Origin: Ideonella oryzae
GTDB taxonomy: Bacteria; Pseudomonadota; Gammaproteobacteria; Burkholderiales; Burkholderiaceae_C
Assembly: GCF_024055665.1 (NCBI RefSeq)
Contig: NZ_JAMXMC010000016.1
Location: 1-64,000 of the forward strand
Length of the DNA stretch: 64,000 nt
Direction of reading: 5' to 3'
Shown here: positions 8,586 through 19,197 of the stretch, piece after piece
How the letters are laid out: each line of letters opens with the position of its first letter
Numbering within the stretch: position 1 is the first letter of the stretch
Notes under the pieces: generated by a model
Database searches by the model: none
What the model was told of the DNA's origin: nothing
What the model saw: the letters and a program-made list of their open reading frames with translations, nothing else
Program-made: the position numbers and the translations under genes

Positions 8586-11500
8586 GACCACGGCCTCATC
8601 GGATTCGTGCAGCCGGGCCTCGCGCTGCGCCGCCCGGCGCAGCGCCTCGGGCCGCACCAGGTAGCTGTAGATCACCGGCACCACCAGCAGCGTCAGCAGC
8701 GTGGAGGTGAGCACGCCGCCGATGATGGCGCGTCCCATCGGCGCCTGGATCTCGCCGCCTTCGTTGAAGGCCAGCGCCATGGGCAGCATGCCGAACACCA
8801 TGGCCGCGGTGGTCATGATGATCGGGCGCATCCGGATCAGGCCGGCCTCCTTCACCGCCTCGGCCACGCTCTTGCCCGCCCGCACCGCATGGTTGGCAAA
8901 GTCCACCAGCAAAATGGCGTTCTTCGTCACCAGCCCCATCAGCATGATCAGGCCGATCAGCGAGAACAGGTTGATGGTCGAGTGGGTGAGCAGCAGCGCC
9001 AGCATGACGCCGATCAGTGACAAGGGCAGCGAAGCCATGATGGCCAGCGGCTGCAGGAAGCTGCCGAACTGGCTGGCCAGCACGATGTAGATGAATACCA
9101 CGGCCAGGGCCAGCGCCGCCACCATGTTGCCGAAGATCTCGGCCTGGTCCTTGGCCTGACCGCCCACGTCGAAGCGGTAGCCCGGTGGCAGCACGGTGGC
9201 CTGGATCAGCTTCTGCACATCCGCGCTCACGTCGCCCACGGCCCGGCCGGAGGCATGGTCCACGCCGGCATAGATGGCCTGGCGGCGCTCCAGGTTCTGG
9301 CGCTTGATGACCACCGGGTTCTCCACCGGCTCCACCGCGACCACCCGCTCCAGCGGAATGGGCGTGCCGTCCTTGGCGTAGGCCACCGGCAGCTGGCGCA
9401 GTTGGGCCACCTGCTGTCGGTCCAGGCTCTTCAAACGCAGCAGCACCTCCACCTGTTCGCCATCGGGCGTGGTCCAGTAGCTGGCCACATCGCCATTGAC
9501 GTAGGTGCGCAGTGCCGTGGCCACCTGGGTGGTGCTCAGGCCCAGTTCGCGCACGGCACTGGGCTTGATGCGCACCGCATAGGCCGGCACACCGGGCTCC
9601 ACCGAGCTCTGCAGATCGGTCACGCCCTTGATCTTCTTGATCTTGGCGCTCAGGTCGTTCGTGATCTGGTCCAGCACGGTGGGATCAGGCCCCAGGATCG
9701 CCACGTTGATCGGGCGGTTCCAGCCCAGGATGATCTGGATGCCCGGCACCGAGGCCAGCTCGTTGCGCAGCGCGTCCTCGAGCTCCTTCTGGGTGCGGTG
9801 GCGCTGCGCCTTGGGCTTGAGCACCAGGCCAATGCCCGCGGTGTTGCGGCCATCCTCGCCCCCGACGGTGGTGGTCATCGACTCCACCTCGGGGAACTTG
9901 GCACGGATGATGGTCTCGACCTGGCGGATCTTCTGGTCCGAGCGGGCCAGGCTGGAGCCCACGGGCAGCTTGACCTGCAGCTGGGTGAAGCCCTGGTCGG
10001 TCTCGGGAATGGTCTCCGCGCCGATCAAGGGCGCCAGCATCAGGGCCGCAATCAGAGAGAGCCCGGCCAACCACAGCACCATGCCACGTGGCGTGATGGT
10101 GGCCCAGCGCAGGCGGCGCGGGGCGGCACGGTCCACATCCCCCTGGGCGTTGACCGGATGGCCCCAGGCCGGCACCGGTGGCACCCACAGGCGGTAGCGG
10201 CGATGGCTGAAGGCCCAATCCACCAGCGCCGCATAGACCCTGTGCAGCACATCCATGCCGACATCCACCGCCTTCAGCAGATGGCGGATGACCGGCAGGC
10301 GGCGGAAACGGTCGGTGGGCGGATCGGGCCAGATGGACGACAGCATCGGGTCGAGTGTGAAGCTGACGAACAGGCTGACCAGCACCGCCACGGTCACCGT
10401 GATGCCAAAAGGGTAGAAGAACTTGCCGACGATGCCCTTCATGAAGGCCACGGGCACGAACACCGCGCAGATGGCGAAGGTGGTGGCCATCACCGCCAGG
10501 CCGATCTCCTCGGTGCCCTGGCGGGACGCCGTGAGGTGGTCCTTGCCCATGTCCACGTGGCGGACGATGTTCTCCCGCACCACGATGGCATCGTCGATCA
10601 GCAGGCCGATGCACAGCGACAGCGCCATCATGGTCATGAAGTTCAGCGTGAAGCCGAAGGCATAGACCGCGATGAAGCTGGCGATCACCGAGATCGGCAG
10701 CGTCAGGCCGGTGATGACGGTGGAGCGCCAGCTCTGCAGGAACAGGAAGACGATGGCCACCGTCAGCAGTGCGCCCTCGATCAGGGTGCGCTGCACGCCG
10801 TGCAGGGAGTCCTGCACCCAGTCGCTGTTGGCGTAGATGATGCGCAGCTCCACGCCCGGCGGCATGCTGCCCTGCATGCTTTCCACCGCCTCCTTGATGG
10901 ACTCGCCGGCCCGGACGATGTTGGCGTCCTTCTGCTTGTAGACCTGCAGCGTGATGGCGGGGTCGCCGTTCACGCGGGACATGGACTCGGCTTCCTGGTC
11001 GGTCTCGACCACCTGGCCCAGGTCGCCCAGGGTGGTGACGCCATTGCCGGTGCGGGCAACGACGATCTGCGCGAAGTCCTTGGGATCACGCACCCGCCCC
11101 TCCACCCGCACGATGGCATCGGCGGTGCCGTTGCTGACCAGGCCCACCGGCTCGTCGGCATTGCTGCGCTTGAGGGCCGCCGCCACATCGGCCGGGGTGA
11201 GCGCCGCGGCGCGCAGACGGGCCGGATCCAGCTCCACCCGCACCTGGCGCACGTTCAGGCCGCTGGCCACGACGCGGGCCACGCCTTCGGCCCGCTCCAG
11301 GCGCTTGACCACGGTCTGGTCGGCCAGCAGCGAAATTTCACGCTCGCTGCGGTGGTGCCCCACCAGCGCCAGCACCACGGTGGGCTGGGCGTTGTCGTTG
11401 TCGAAGCGGCTGATGAACGGCGCCTTGGCATCCTCCGGCAGCGAGGCCTGCAGGGCCGCAATCTTCTCGCGCACATCCTGGTTGGCCTGGGAGATGTCGG

Positions 11501-11795
11501 CGTCGAGGTTGAACTCGACCACGGTCTCGCTGCGCCCTTCCAGGCTGTTGGAGCGGATCATCTTCACGCCAGCGATGCTGTTGAGCGCCGACTCGACCGG
11601 CTTGGTGATCTCGGTCTCCACTGCCGAGGGCGAGGCCCCGGGGTAGCTGATCGAGACAAACACCACCGGCGGGTTGATGTCGGGCATCTGCTCGACACCC
11701 AACCGCAGGTAGGAGAACAGCCCCAGCACACAAACCGCCACCATCATCATGGTGGCGAACACGGGGTTGTTGATGGCGACGCGGGTCATCCACAT
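8559..11795 (-). CDS. RND-family multidrug efflux permease (HAE1/AcrB-like)
   Basis: A 1078-residue inner-membrane proton antiporter subunit. The family start [44 protein letters not shown], the paired proton-relay aspartates in [13 protein letters not shown] (TM4) and late segments such as [17 protein letters not shown] and [20 protein letters not shown] are all present. ATG 11795 is preceded by GGAGGAAG at good spacing; ATG 11789 is an alternative. It lies 34 bases after the adaptor gene, so the two form an operon. No outer-membrane TolC-type gene follows, so the channel must come from elsewhere. The central cytoplasmic linker after [10 protein letters not shown] carries an extra Pro/Arg-rich stretch of about 30 residues compared with typical members. 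Confidence 0.95.
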   Translation of the reverse strand: MWMTRVAINNPVFATMMMVAVCVLGLFSYLRLGVEQMPDINPPVVFVSISYPGASPSAVETEITKPVESALNSIAGVKMIRSNSLEGRSETVVEFNLDADISQANQDVREKIAALQASLPEDAKAPFISRFDNDNAQPTVVLALVGHHRSEREISLLADQTVVKRLERAEGVARVVASGLNVRQVRVELDPARLRAAALTPADVAAALKRSNADEPVGLVSNGTADAIVRVEGRVRDPKDFAQIVVARTGNGVTTLGDLGQVVETDQEAESMSRVNGDPAITLQVYKQKDANIVRAGESIKEAVESMQGSMPPGVELRIIYANSDWVQDSLHGVQRTLIEGALLTVAIVFLFLQSWRSTVITGLTLPISVIASFIAVYAFGFTLNFMTMMALSLCIGLLIDDAIVVRENIVRHVDMGKDHLTASRQGTEEIGLAVMATTFAICAVFVPVAFMKGIVGKFFYPFGITVTVAVLVSLFVSFTLDPMLSSIWPDPPTDRFRRLPVIRHLLKAVDVGMDVLHRVYAALVDWAFSHRRYRLWVPPVPAWGHPVNAQGDVDRAAPRRLRWATITPRGMVLWLAGLSLIAALMLAPLIGAETIPETDQGFTQLQVKLPVGSSLARSDQKIRQVETIIRAKFPEVESMTTTVGGEDGRNTAGIGLVLKPKAQRHRTQKELEDALRNELASVPGIQIILGWNRPINVAILGPDPTVLDQITNDLSAKIKKIKGVTDLQSSVEPGVPAYAVRIKPSAVRELGLSTTQVATALRTYVNGDVASYWTTPDGEQVEVLLRLKSLDRQQVAQLRQLPVAYAKDGTPIPLERVVAVEPVENPVVIKRQNLERRQAIYAGVDHASGRAVGDVSADVQKLIQATVLPPGYRFDVGGQAKDQAEIFGNMVAALALAVVFIYIVLASQFGSFLQPLAIMASLPLSLIGVMLALLLTHSTINLFSLIGLIMLMGLVTKNAILLVDFANHAVRAGKSVAEAVKEAGLIRMRPIIMTTAAMVFGMLPMALAFNEGGEIQAPMGRAIIGGVLTSTLLTLLVVPVIYSYLVRPEALRRAAQREARLHESDEAVVSGGESLGH

Positions 11796-11829
11796 GAGGT
11801 CTTCCTCCGAGACGTGACGGGACGACGCG

Positions 11830-12978
11830 TCAGAGCGTCTTGGCCGGGCCCGAGGCGGCCGAGGCCGCCTGGGTGGCGTTCTGGATGCGGGCTTCCTGGC
11901 CTTCGCGCAGATTGTCGAAGCGGGCGGCCAGCACCTGGCTGCCGGCGGCCAGGCCGTCGGTGATCTCCACCAGACCGCGCGTTGCATCCCGGCGTCCGGT
12001 GGTCACCGTGCGGCGCAGCAGCTTGCCCTGCTCCAGGGTCCAGACATAGTCCTGCCCCGAGCTGGAGGACAGCGCAGTGACCGGCACCGTCAGGCGCGGC
12101 GCCCCCGCGGGCAGGGTCACGTTCGCGGTAGCGAACTGGCCGGCACGCAGCAACTCCTTGGGGTTGTCCAGCGTCAGCGTCACGCCGATGGAACGCGTCC
12201 CCACCTCGGCGGCCGGGGCGATGCGGGCCAGCTTGGCTTCGATGGGCTCCTCCACGCCTTCCACCTGCAGCTGGACCGACATGCCCGGATGCAGCTGACC
12301 GACCTCGTGGGTGCCGACGCTGCCGGCCATCTCCAGCTTGCGCAGGTCCACGATGGTCAGCAATTCCTGCTCGGCCGCGACCTTCTCGCCCGGCAGGGCG
12401 TGGCGCTTGGAGACGATGCCGCTGATGGGGGCGGCCAGGGCCGCCTCGCGCAGCTGGATGCGGGCCGTCTCCACCTGGGCCAGTGCGGCGTTGTACTGCG
12501 CCTTGGCACTTTCCAGCGAGGCCCGCGAGTTCTCCAGCGCGATCGGCGAGATGAACTTCTGCTCGGCCAGCCCCAGGTTGGAGTCATGGCTGCGCTGGGC
12601 CTGGGCCAGCACTGCCTTGGCTGCCTCGGCCTGGGCCGTCTTCTCGTTCAGGCGGGCGTTGAGTTCGGCCAGATCGATCACGCCCAGGGATTCCCCCTGG
12701 ACCACCCGGCTGCCTTCGTCCACGCGCAGACTGACGAGCGTGCCGGCGGCCTTGGCACGGACCGTGACTGTCGATGGCGCCACCAGGGGGCCGGAGAAGG
12801 TGACGCGCCCGGGCAGGGCCATCTGCTGGGGTTGCACCACTTCCTGGGTGCTGAAGACCAGGGTGGCCTCCTTGGGCTTGTCATCCTTGGGCTGACCCGA
12901 CTTCCGGGCCACCACCGCCCCCACCAGGACGACCAGCACCACCAGCGCTACCCCTCCGATCCACCTGCGTTGTCGCAT
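11830..12978 (-). CDS. RND efflux periplasmic adaptor (membrane fusion protein)
   Basis: A 382-residue HlyD/AcrA-type adaptor. A single amino-terminal hydrophobic anchor (WIGGVALVVLVVLVGAVVA) lacks a lipobox Cys. The lipoyl half-motifs (GTLVSLRVDEGSRVVQGESL and AAPISGIVSKRHALPGEKV) flank an alpha-helical hairpin rich in Ala/Gln/Glu, followed by beta-barrel and membrane-proximal domains. It bridges the downstream RND pump to an outer-membrane channel. ATG 12978 places the anchor at the amino terminus; in-frame codons further upstream are unlikely to be translated because they run into the aroC terminator. Confidence 0.93.
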   Translation of the reverse strand: MRQRRWIGGVALVVLVVLVGAVVARKSGQPKDDKPKEATLVFSTQEVVQPQQMALPGRVTFSGPLVAPSTVTVRAKAAGTLVSLRVDEGSRVVQGESLGVIDLAELNARLNEKTAQAEAAKAVLAQAQRSHDSNLGLAEQKFISPIALENSRASLESAKAQYNAALAQVETARIQLREAALAAPISGIVSKRHALPGEKVAAEQELLTIVDLRKLEMAGSVGTHEVGQLHPGMSVQLQVEGVEEPIEAKLARIAPAAEVGTRSIGVTLTLDNPKELLRAGQFATANVTLPAGAPRLTVPVTALSSSSGQDYVWTLEQGKLLRRTVTTGRRDATRGLVEITDGLAAGSQVLAARFDNLREGQEARIQNATQAASAASGPAKTL

Positions 12979-13042
12979 GTCTGTTCCCGCCTCTTCTGTT
13001 GATTGCTCTCGTGGAGCGGTCGCAGTGTAGGGGCAGCCAGGC

Positions 13043-13080
13043 AAAAGAAAAGGCCCGGCGGACGAACCGTCCCCCGGGCC
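13043..13080 (-). terminator. Intrinsic terminator of aroC
   Basis: On the minus strand GGCCCGG, a G-G mismatch, GGAC, the loop GGTTC, then GTCC, G and CCGGGCC form a strong stem, followed directly by TTTTCTTTT. It sits 37 bases after the aroC stop and before the RND operon, so the two units should be transcribed separately. Confidence 0.85.
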
Positions 13081-13116
13081 GATGAACTGCATCAGGCAGC
13101 GACGAACTGCGCCTGC

Positions 13117-14217
13117 TCAACGACGCGCTGCCGCGATGTCCGGCGTGGCCACCTGCACATCACCGCACTGCGCGCGGTGGCGCAGAGCGTGGTCGATGAG
13201 CACCAGGGCGAGCATGGCTTCCGCGATGGGCGTGGCCCGGATGCCGACACAAGGATCGTGGCGACCGAAGGTCTCCACCTGGGCAGGATGCCCCTGCAGA
13301 TCGATCGAGCGGCGCGGGACGCGGATCGAGCTGGTGGGCTTGATGGCGATGTTGACAGTGATGTCCTGCCCAGTCGAGATGCCCCCCAGCACACCGCCGG
13401 CGTGGTTGCCGACGAAGCCCTCGGGGGTCAGTTCATCGCCATGTTCGCTGCCGCGCTGACGGACGGATTCGAAACCGGCCCCGATCTCCACCCCCTTGAC
13501 CGCATTGATGCCCATCATTGCGTAGGCGATGTCAGCGTCCAGCTTGTCAAAGAGCGGTGCCCCCCAACCCACAGGCAGGCCCGACGCCTCGACATACAGG
13601 CGTGCGCCCACCGAGTCGCCCGATTTGCGCAAGGCGTCCATGTAGGCCTCGAGTTCGTCGGTCTTGCCGGCCGTGGCGGCAAAGAACGGGTTCTGCTCCA
13701 CCTGACTCCAGTCGTCGCGGGGGATCTCGATCTCGCCGATGGCGGTCATGCAGCCCCGAATGCGAATGCCGAAATGCTCTGCCAGCCATTTGCGGGCCAC
13801 TGCCCCCGCCCCGACCATGGGAGCGGTCAGGCGGGCTGAGCTGCGGCCGCCACCGCGGGGGTCGCGGATGCCGTACTTGTGCCAGTAGGTGTAGTCGGCA
13901 TGGCCGGGCCGAAAGCTCTGGACGATGTTGCCGTAGTCCTTGCTGCGCTGGTCGGTGTTGCGGATCAGCAGGCAGATGGGGGTGCCGGTGGTCTTGCCCT
14001 CGTAGACGCCGGACAGGATTTCAACCGCATCGGGCTCGTTGCGCTGCGTGACGTGGCGGCTGGTGCCCGGCCGGCGACGGTCCAGCTCGGGCTGGATGTC
14101 GGCTTCGGAGAGCGCCATGCCAGGGGGGCAGCCATCAATGACGCAGCCGATGGCCGGGCCATGGCTCTCGCCGAAGTTGGTCACGCGGAAGAGTTCGCCA
14201 AAGGTGCTGCCGGACAT
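13117..14217 (-). CDS. aroC: Chorismate synthase
   Basis: A 366-residue enzyme that converts 5-enolpyruvylshikimate-3-phosphate to chorismate using reduced FMN, the last step of the shikimate pathway. It begins [20 protein letters not shown], includes the signature [14 protein letters not shown] and the [20 protein letters not shown] block, and ends near normal length. The His in GESHG and the Asp/Arg clusters used for FMN and substrate are intact. It is a single-gene unit closed by an intrinsic terminator. Confidence 0.98.
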   Translation of the reverse strand: MSGSTFGELFRVTNFGESHGPAIGCVIDGCPPGMALSEADIQPELDRRRPGTSRHVTQRNEPDAVEILSGVYEGKTTGTPICLLIRNTDQRSKDYGNIVQSFRPGHADYTYWHKYGIRDPRGGGRSSARLTAPMVGAGAVARKWLAEHFGIRIRGCMTAIGEIEIPRDDWSQVEQNPFFAATAGKTDELEAYMDALRKSGDSVGARLYVEASGLPVGWGAPLFDKLDADIAYAMMGINAVKGVEIGAGFESVRQRGSEHGDELTPEGFVGNHAGGVLGGISTGQDITVNIAIKPTSSIRVPRRSIDLQGHPAQVETFGRHDPCVGIRATPIAEAMLALVLIDHALRHRAQCGDVQVATPDIAAARR

Positions 14218-14424
14218 GGGAATGGGGGCCGACCCGCCGCAAGGCGGACCGTGCCCTGCCTTGTTTCAGGGAGCCTCGATTTTATCGGTCGATGCACGAA
14301 AGAGGCCGAGGTGTGAAACAGGACCGCTTTTGGGCGCTCCTTTGCGCCTTCACAAGGCCCTGCTTTCGGCGACAGTGAGGGTACGCCTCGCATCTGCGTG
14401 TCTGTCCCATCCCATCCCGCATCC

Positions 14425-16725
14425 ATGAAGGTCTCTGCCCCTGTCCAACCCCTGCTGCGCCGCCTGCGGCTGTGGGCCGGCCTGGGCGCTGCGCTGCCGC
14501 TGCAGAGCTGGGCGCAGCCCCTGGAGGCCAGCCGCACGCTCCCCGGGTGGCTCTGGAGCGGCGCCGCCCTGGGCGGCCTGGGGGGGCTGACGCTGCTGTG
14601 GCGCCTGGTACGCCAGCGCGGCACGGCGGACAAGGCCCTGGTCGAGACCATGCTCGACCACAGCCCGCAATGCCTGGCCCTGATCACCCCGGACGGACAG
14701 GTGGTTCGGGGCAACCGGACCGCCCGGCGCTGGATGCAGGCCTCTTTGCAGCCCCAGGCACCGGAGTCTGCGCCGCTCTGGCGTCACCCGATGTGGGGCC
14801 AGGACGGCCGACAGGGTGAGCGCTTGCGCATGGCCATTGCCCAGGCCGCCGGTGGGCGCATCGCCAAGCTGGAGCTGAGCAGCCTGGACGACCGTGGCGC
14901 CCCCCGGACGATGGAGATGACGGTGCGCCCTGTGGCCGCCCTGCCCGGCCAGCCCCAGGGACATCTGCTGATCGAGGCGCAGGACGTGACCGCACGACGC
15001 CAGGTCGAGGACAAGCTCCGTCTCGCGGCGGCCGTCTACGAACAGACCCGCGAAGGGGTCCTGATCGCCGACCTGAGGGGCGTGATCCTCTCGGTCAACC
15101 CAGCCTTCTGCGAGATCACGGCCTTCCAGGCGGAGGAACTGCAAGGACAGTCGATCCAGTTGCTCGCCCCGCTGCTGCAGGAAGCGGCGCTGCCCCAGGT
15201 GATGCAGGAAGAGCTTCGCCGGGACGGCCATTGGCAGGGGGAGGTGATCAGCATGCGACGCAACGGCGCGCCACTGACCGCCTGGGTGTCGCTGAGTCTG
15301 CGGCGCGACGCCGACCCGCGCAGCGGCCACCTGATCGCCATCGTGCACGATGTCACCTCGGTGCGGCAGGTCGAACAGAAGCTGCTGCGTCGGGACCACT
15401 TCGACGGTCTGACCGATCTGCCCAACCGGCAGCTGCTGGTGGACCGCATGACCCAGGCCCTGGCCCAGGCCCGGCGCCACCAGCAACCCCTGGCCCTGCT
15501 CTTCCTGGACGTGAACCAGCTGCGGCATGTCAACGACAACTTCGGCCACACCGCGGGAGACGGCATCCTGCGCGAAGTGGCCCTGCGCCTGCGCCAGAGC
15601 CTGCGCGAGGTCGACACGGTCGCTCGGCTGGGTGGGGACGAGTTCGCCGTGCTGCTGCCCGGTGCCACCGCCGAAGGCGCCACCCAGGTGGCCGACAAGC
15701 TCATCGAACGGCTGGCCCTGCCCTGTCGCGTCGAGGGCCATGAATTCAGCCTGACCTTCTCGATCGGCGTGGCCCTGTCACCCGACGACGCCGACACGCC
15801 CGAGGCCCTGCTGCGCTGTGCCGACACTGCGATGTACCGGGCCAAGCTCGAAGGCCGCGGCCGCTGGTGCTTCTACTCGGCCGACATGGTCAACCGCTCG
15901 GCCCGCCAACTGCAGCTGGAAGCCGCGCTGCGCCGGGCCGAGGAGCGCGACGAACTGGCGCTGGTCTACCAACCCCAGATCTGCCTGCATTCGGGCCGAC
16001 TGGTCGGCATGGAGGCCCTGATCCGCTGGAAGCACCCCGAGCTGGGCATGATCTCGCCCGCCGAGTTCATCCCGCTGGCCGAAAGCAGCGGACAGATCCT
16101 GTCCATCGGCGCCTGGGTGATGCGCACGGCCGTGCACCAGATGAAGCAATGGATCGACGAGGGCCTGCCTTCGAACGTGGTGGCGGTCAACCTCTCGGCG
16201 GTGCAGTTCCGCGACCCTGGCTTGCCAGAGCTGGTTCAGAAGGTGCTCGACGACGCGGGCCTGCCGCCCAGCTGCCTGGAGCTGGAGCTGACCGAAAGCG
16301 TGGCGGCGCACAACCCGGCCGAGGCCGGCCAGATGATGGACCGGCTGCATGCCCTGGGCGTGCGCCTGTCGATCGACGACTTCGGCACCGGTTTTTCGTC
16401 GCTGAGCCACCTCAAGCGCTTCCCGATCCACACCCTGAAGATCGACCAGTCCTTTGTGCGCGACATCAGCACCGATCCGGACGACCGCGCCATCGTTCAG
16501 GCCATCATCCAGATGGCCCGCGCGCTGCGCCTGACCACCATCGCCGAGGGCGTGGAAACCGACGAGCAAGCCGCCTTCCTGCAATCGCATGGCTGCGAGG
16601 CTGCACAGGGCTACCGCTTCTGCAAGCCGCTGCCGCCAGAGGAAGCGCAGGCCTGGGTGCAAATCCACACCCGGCCGAACAGCGCCCCGCGGGAACTGGT
16701 CCTGCCCGCCACCGTCAAGGCTTGA
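14425..16725 (+). CDS. PAS-GGDEF-EAL cyclic-di-GMP signalling protein
   Basis: A 766-residue membrane-anchored protein. A signal-like first helix ends near LQSWAQP, and a second hydrophobic segment is WLWSGAALGGLGGLTLLWRLV. Two PAS-like regions follow (about 75-180 and 195-320), then a diguanylate cyclase domain with intact GGDEF (ARLGGDEFAVLLPG) and a phosphodiesterase domain with intact EAL (GMEALIRWKHPE) and DDFGTGFSSL. Both catalytic motifs appear active, so net synthesis or breakdown of c-di-GMP cannot be predicted. ATG 14425 was chosen because it gives the signal-like start; a GTG at 14398 is in frame. Confidence 0.93.
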   Translation: MKVSAPVQPLLRRLRLWAGLGAALPLQSWAQPLEASRTLPGWLWSGAALGGLGGLTLLWRLVRQRGTADKALVETMLDHSPQCLALITPDGQVVRGNRTARRWMQASLQPQAPESAPLWRHPMWGQDGRQGERLRMAIAQAAGGRIAKLELSSLDDRGAPRTMEMTVRPVAALPGQPQGHLLIEAQDVTARRQVEDKLRLAAAVYEQTREGVLIADLRGVILSVNPAFCEITAFQAEELQGQSIQLLAPLLQEAALPQVMQEELRRDGHWQGEVISMRRNGAPLTAWVSLSLRRDADPRSGHLIAIVHDVTSVRQVEQKLLRRDHFDGLTDLPNRQLLVDRMTQALAQARRHQQPLALLFLDVNQLRHVNDNFGHTAGDGILREVALRLRQSLREVDTVARLGGDEFAVLLPGATAEGATQVADKLIERLALPCRVEGHEFSLTFSIGVALSPDDADTPEALLRCADTAMYRAKLEGRGRWCFYSADMVNRSARQLQLEAALRRAEERDELALVYQPQICLHSGRLVGMEALIRWKHPELGMISPAEFIPLAESSGQILSIGAWVMRTAVHQMKQWIDEGLPSNVVAVNLSAVQFRDPGLPELVQKVLDDAGLPPSCLELELTESVAAHNPAEAGQMMDRLHALGVRLSIDDFGTGFSSLSHLKRFPIHTLKIDQSFVRDISTDPDDRAIVQAIIQMARALRLTTIAEGVETDEQAAFLQSHGCEAAQGYRFCKPLPPEEAQAWVQIHTRPNSAPRELVLPATVKA

Positions 16726-16726
16726 G

Positions 16727-16748
16727 GGCCAGACTGCCCCGTCTGGCC
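16727..16748. terminator. Perfect hairpin between convergent GGDEF-EAL and CBS genes
   Basis: GGCCAGAC and GTCTGGCC form eight perfect base pairs around a six-base loop, one base after the GGDEF-EAL stop and about 22 bases from the end of the convergent CBS gene. No T-run follows on either strand, so it may work as a barrier or RNA 3' end rather than a classical terminator. Confidence 0.45.
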
Positions 16749-16770
16749 GAGGTTCGCGCCGGCCCCGGAC

Positions 16771-17244
16771 TCAGTGGGCCGCCAGGCCCTCGGAGGACGA
16801 CGGTGTTTCGTCGCCCGGCCAATCCCGGATGTAGGCCTTGAGCATGCGGTTCTCGAAGTCCTGCGCCTCCACCACGGTCTTGGCAACGTCGTAGAACGAA
16901 ATCACGCCCATCAGCGTGCGCCCGTTGAGCACGGGCATGTAGCGGGCGTGGCGGCCCAGCATCATGCGGCGCACCTCGTCGATCTCGGTCTCGGGGGTGC
17001 AGGTCAGGGGCGCATCGTCCATCACGCTACGCACCAGGCGGCTGCCGATGATCATGTTGTTGCCCACGATGGCGGCGATCACCTCACGGAAGGTGAGCAT
17101 GCCGGTCAGGTCACCGTGCTCCATCACCACCACCGAACCGATGTCCTGCTCGGCCATGGTCCGCACGGCCTCGGCCAATGGAAGGTCCGGTGACACGGTG
17201 AACAGGGTGTTGCCCTTCACGCGCAGGATGTCGCTGACTTTCAT
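16771..17244 (-). CDS. CBS-pair domain protein
   Basis: A 157-residue protein made of two CBS motifs: residues about 8-65 (VSPDLPLAEAVRTMAEQDIG, SVVVMEHGDLTGMLTFREVI) and about 80-135 (PLTCTPETEIDEVRRMMLGR, RYMPVLNGRTLMGVISFYDV). CBS pairs bind adenosyl ligands and act as energy or redox sensors; stand-alone members have no known catalysis. ATG 17244 has a GAGGAGA ribosome-binding site. A likely extended -10 lies at 17293-17298. It is divergent from the hydrolase gene. Confidence 0.9.
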   Translation of the reverse strand: MKVSDILRVKGNTLFTVSPDLPLAEAVRTMAEQDIGSVVVMEHGDLTGMLTFREVIAAIVGNNMIIGSRLVRSVMDDAPLTCTPETEIDEVRRMMLGRHARYMPVLNGRTLMGVISFYDVAKTVVEAQDFENRMLKAYIRDWPGDETPSSSEGLAAH

Positions 17245-17292
17245 GGTGGCTGTCTCCTCAGGCTGTGCCGACGGATGGGTATCGGGGTTGTC

Positions 17293-17301
17293 AACATAGC
17301 A
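17293..17301 (-). promoter_or_regulatory. Possible extended -10 promoter for the CBS gene
   Basis: The minus strand reads TGCTATGTT, an extended -10 (TGnTATnnT) about 50 bases before the CBS start. The matching -35 region (TAAGAA, 17-base spacer) is poor, as is common with extended -10 promoters. Sequence match only. Confidence 0.35.
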
Positions 17302-17390
17302 CACAATCGCCGGCTTTCTTACCCTGACGAACCAAGGGCCGCGCGAATCCACCCGATGGCGCAGCCCTACCCTCAGACGCTGCGTCACCC

Positions 17391-18200
17391 ATGCAACTCA
17401 CTGTCGACCACCATCCCGTGAAGCTGTCGCGCTGGGCGCCCTCGCCCGCCGGCCCGAATGCCCCCGCCCTGCTGCTGCTGCACGGCGCCCTCAACGACGC
17501 CAGCGTCTGGCACCGGTTGGGCCCGGCCTGTGCGGCGGCAGGCCACCAGGTGCTCGCGCCAGACCAACCCGCCCACGGCGGCAGCGCCGGCCCGCTGCTG
17601 CCGGACATCGACGCCCTGGCCGCCTGGGTACTGCGGGTGGCGGATGCCGCCGGACTGGATCGCTTCAGCGTGGCCGGCCACAGCATGGGGTCGTTGATCG
17701 CCCTGGAAGTCGCAGCGCAGGCGCCCGAGCGCGTCGCGCACCTGCTGCTGCTGGGCACCGCCTTTCCGATGCGGGTCAGCCCCGCCCTGCTGGAATCGGC
17801 CGTGGCCACGCCCGAGGCGGGCATGGACCTGATCAACACCCTGTCCTATTCGCCCGCGGCGGCCGCCCAGACCGAGGGGCCGCTGGCCGAGGCCCGTGCC
17901 GCCAGCCGAGCCCTGATGGCCCGCACCCAGGCCGGCTGCACCGAGGGCAACCTCTTCCTGCACGACTTCCAGCTCTGTGACCGCTACACCGATGGCCTGG
18001 CCGCCGCCGCGCGGGTGCGCTGCCCGGTCACGCTGATCCAAGCCGAGGCCGACCGCATGACACCGGCCAAGGCCACGGTGGCCCTGGTGGAGGCCCTGAA
18101 GGCCGAGGTGCGGATGGTGCCCGGCGGACACACGATGCTGCAGGAGCAGCCCGAGGCCGTCGCGCGGGCGGTGCTGGCGGCGCTGGGCGCGGCGACCTGA
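17391..18200 (+). CDS. Alpha/beta-hydrolase fold protein
   Basis: A 269-residue alpha/beta hydrolase. The oxyanion-hole motif LLLHGALNDASVW, nucleophile elbow GHSMGS (Ser98), acid Asp221 (AEADRMTP) and His247 (PGGHTML) make a complete catalytic triad. The fold suits an esterase, lactonase or C-C hydrolase acting on a small substrate; nothing in the sequence fixes which. It has no signal peptide, so it should be cytoplasmic. It is convergent with tdh. Confidence 0.88.
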   Translation: MQLTVDHHPVKLSRWAPSPAGPNAPALLLLHGALNDASVWHRLGPACAAAGHQVLAPDQPAHGGSAGPLLPDIDALAAWVLRVADAAGLDRFSVAGHSMGSLIALEVAAQAPERVAHLLLLGTAFPMRVSPALLESAVATPEAGMDLINTLSYSPAAAAQTEGPLAEARAASRALMARTQAGCTEGNLFLHDFQLCDRYTDGLAAAARVRCPVTLIQAEADRMTPAKATVALVEALKAEVRMVPGGHTMLQEQPEAVARAVLAALGAAT

Positions 18201-18204
18201 AAGT

Positions 18205-18224
18205 GCCCGGGGCTCAGGCCGGGC
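18205..18224. terminator. Short hairpin at the hydrolase/tdh convergent junction
   Basis: GCCCGG and CCGGGC form six pairs around an eight-base loop that includes the tdh stop codon. No T-run. Weak bidirectional terminator candidate. Confidence 0.3.
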
Positions 18225-19197
18225 TGCCGGCGGTGGCGGACGCCGCAGCGGCCGCGATGCCGGGCTTCAGCGCCGCGAGCATCTCACGCACCATCTCCTG
18301 CAGGCCGAAGCGCGGGGTCCAGCCCCAGTCGGCCAGGGCCTCGCGGTCGTCCAGCGAACGCGGCCAGCTGTCGGCGATGGCCTGGCGGAAGTCCGGAGCG
18401 TAGTCGATCGTGAACTCGGGCAGCTCGGCCCGAATGGCCTGGGCGATCTGTGCCGGGGTGAAGCTGATGCCCGCCAGGTTGTAGGCCTTGTACTGGGGCA
18501 AGCGCGCCAGCGGCGTCTCCATCAGCTCCAGCGTGGCACGGATGGCGTCGTCCATGTACATCATTGGCAGCGCCGTGTCCTGGCCCAGGAAACTGGTGTA
18601 GCGGCCCGCGCGCAGCGCCTCGTGGAAGATCTCCACCGCGTAGTCGGTGGTGCCGCCCCCGGGCGCGGTCTTCCAGCTGATCAGGCCGGGGTAGCGCACG
18701 GTGCGCACGTCCACACCGTGGTTGCGCCGGTACCAGGCGCACCAGCCCTCCCCCGCCAGCTTGGAGATGCCGTAGACGGTGGTGGGCTCCATCACCGTCT
18801 GCTGCGGCGTCTGGTCACGCGGGGTGCTGGGACCGAAAGCCGCGATGGAGCTGGGCCAGAACACGCGCTCCAACTGGTGGGTGCGGGCCAGCTCCAGCAC
18901 GTTGAGCAGGCCCTTCATGTTCAGGTCCCAGGCCCACATCGGGTGCTGCTCACCGCGGGCGGACAGCGCCGCCGCCAGGTGGTAGATCTGGGTGATGCCG
19001 TGGCGCTCGACCACCGCGGTCAGGGCCGCGGCATCGGTCACGTCCAGGGCTTCATGGGCCAAGCCGGGCACGCGGCCCCGGGGCGACAGGTCGCTGGTCA
19101 CCACGGCCTCGCGGCCATGACGCTCGGCCAGCACGCCGGCCAGGTCGGTGCCGATCTGGCCGTTGGCGCCGATGATCAGGATGCGGGGCGTGCTCAC
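18214..19197 (-). CDS. tdh: L-threonine 3-dehydrogenase, short-chain (GalE-like) type
   Basis: A 327-residue NAD-dependent extended short-chain dehydrogenase. The Rossmann motif GANGQIG is at the very start, the catalytic pair is in TVYGISK (Tyr-X3-Lys) and the upstream Ser is in PSSIAAFGP. This matches the UDP-galactose-epimerase-like threonine dehydrogenases described in Cupriavidus and Flavobacterium, not the zinc-containing E. coli Tdh. It oxidises L-threonine to 2-amino-3-ketobutyrate, the substrate of Kbl. The start is GTG at 19197, whose bases overlap the kbl stop (GTGA), which shows tight coupling with kbl. The Ala-rich tail is species-specific. Confidence 0.92.
   Translation of the reverse strand: MSTPRILIIGANGQIGTDLAGVLAERHGREAVVTSDLSPRGRVPGLAHEALDVTDAAALTAVVERHGITQIYHLAAALSARGEQHPMWAWDLNMKGLLNVLELARTHQLERVFWPSSIAAFGPSTPRDQTPQQTVMEPTTVYGISKLAGEGWCAWYRRNHGVDVRTVRYPGLISWKTAPGGGTTDYAVEIFHEALRAGRYTSFLGQDTALPMMYMDDAIRATLELMETPLARLPQYKAYNLAGISFTPAQIAQAIRAELPEFTIDYAPDFRQAIADSWPRSLDDREALADWGWTPRFGLQEMVREMLAALKPGIAAAAASATAGSPA

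Noticed and set aside
9255-11963. A 902-codon open frame on the plus strand opposite the RND permease
   Set aside because: It is an antisense frame kept open by high GC codon bias; the opposite strand has an unmistakable RND permease and the translation is His/Gln/Gly-rich without domains.
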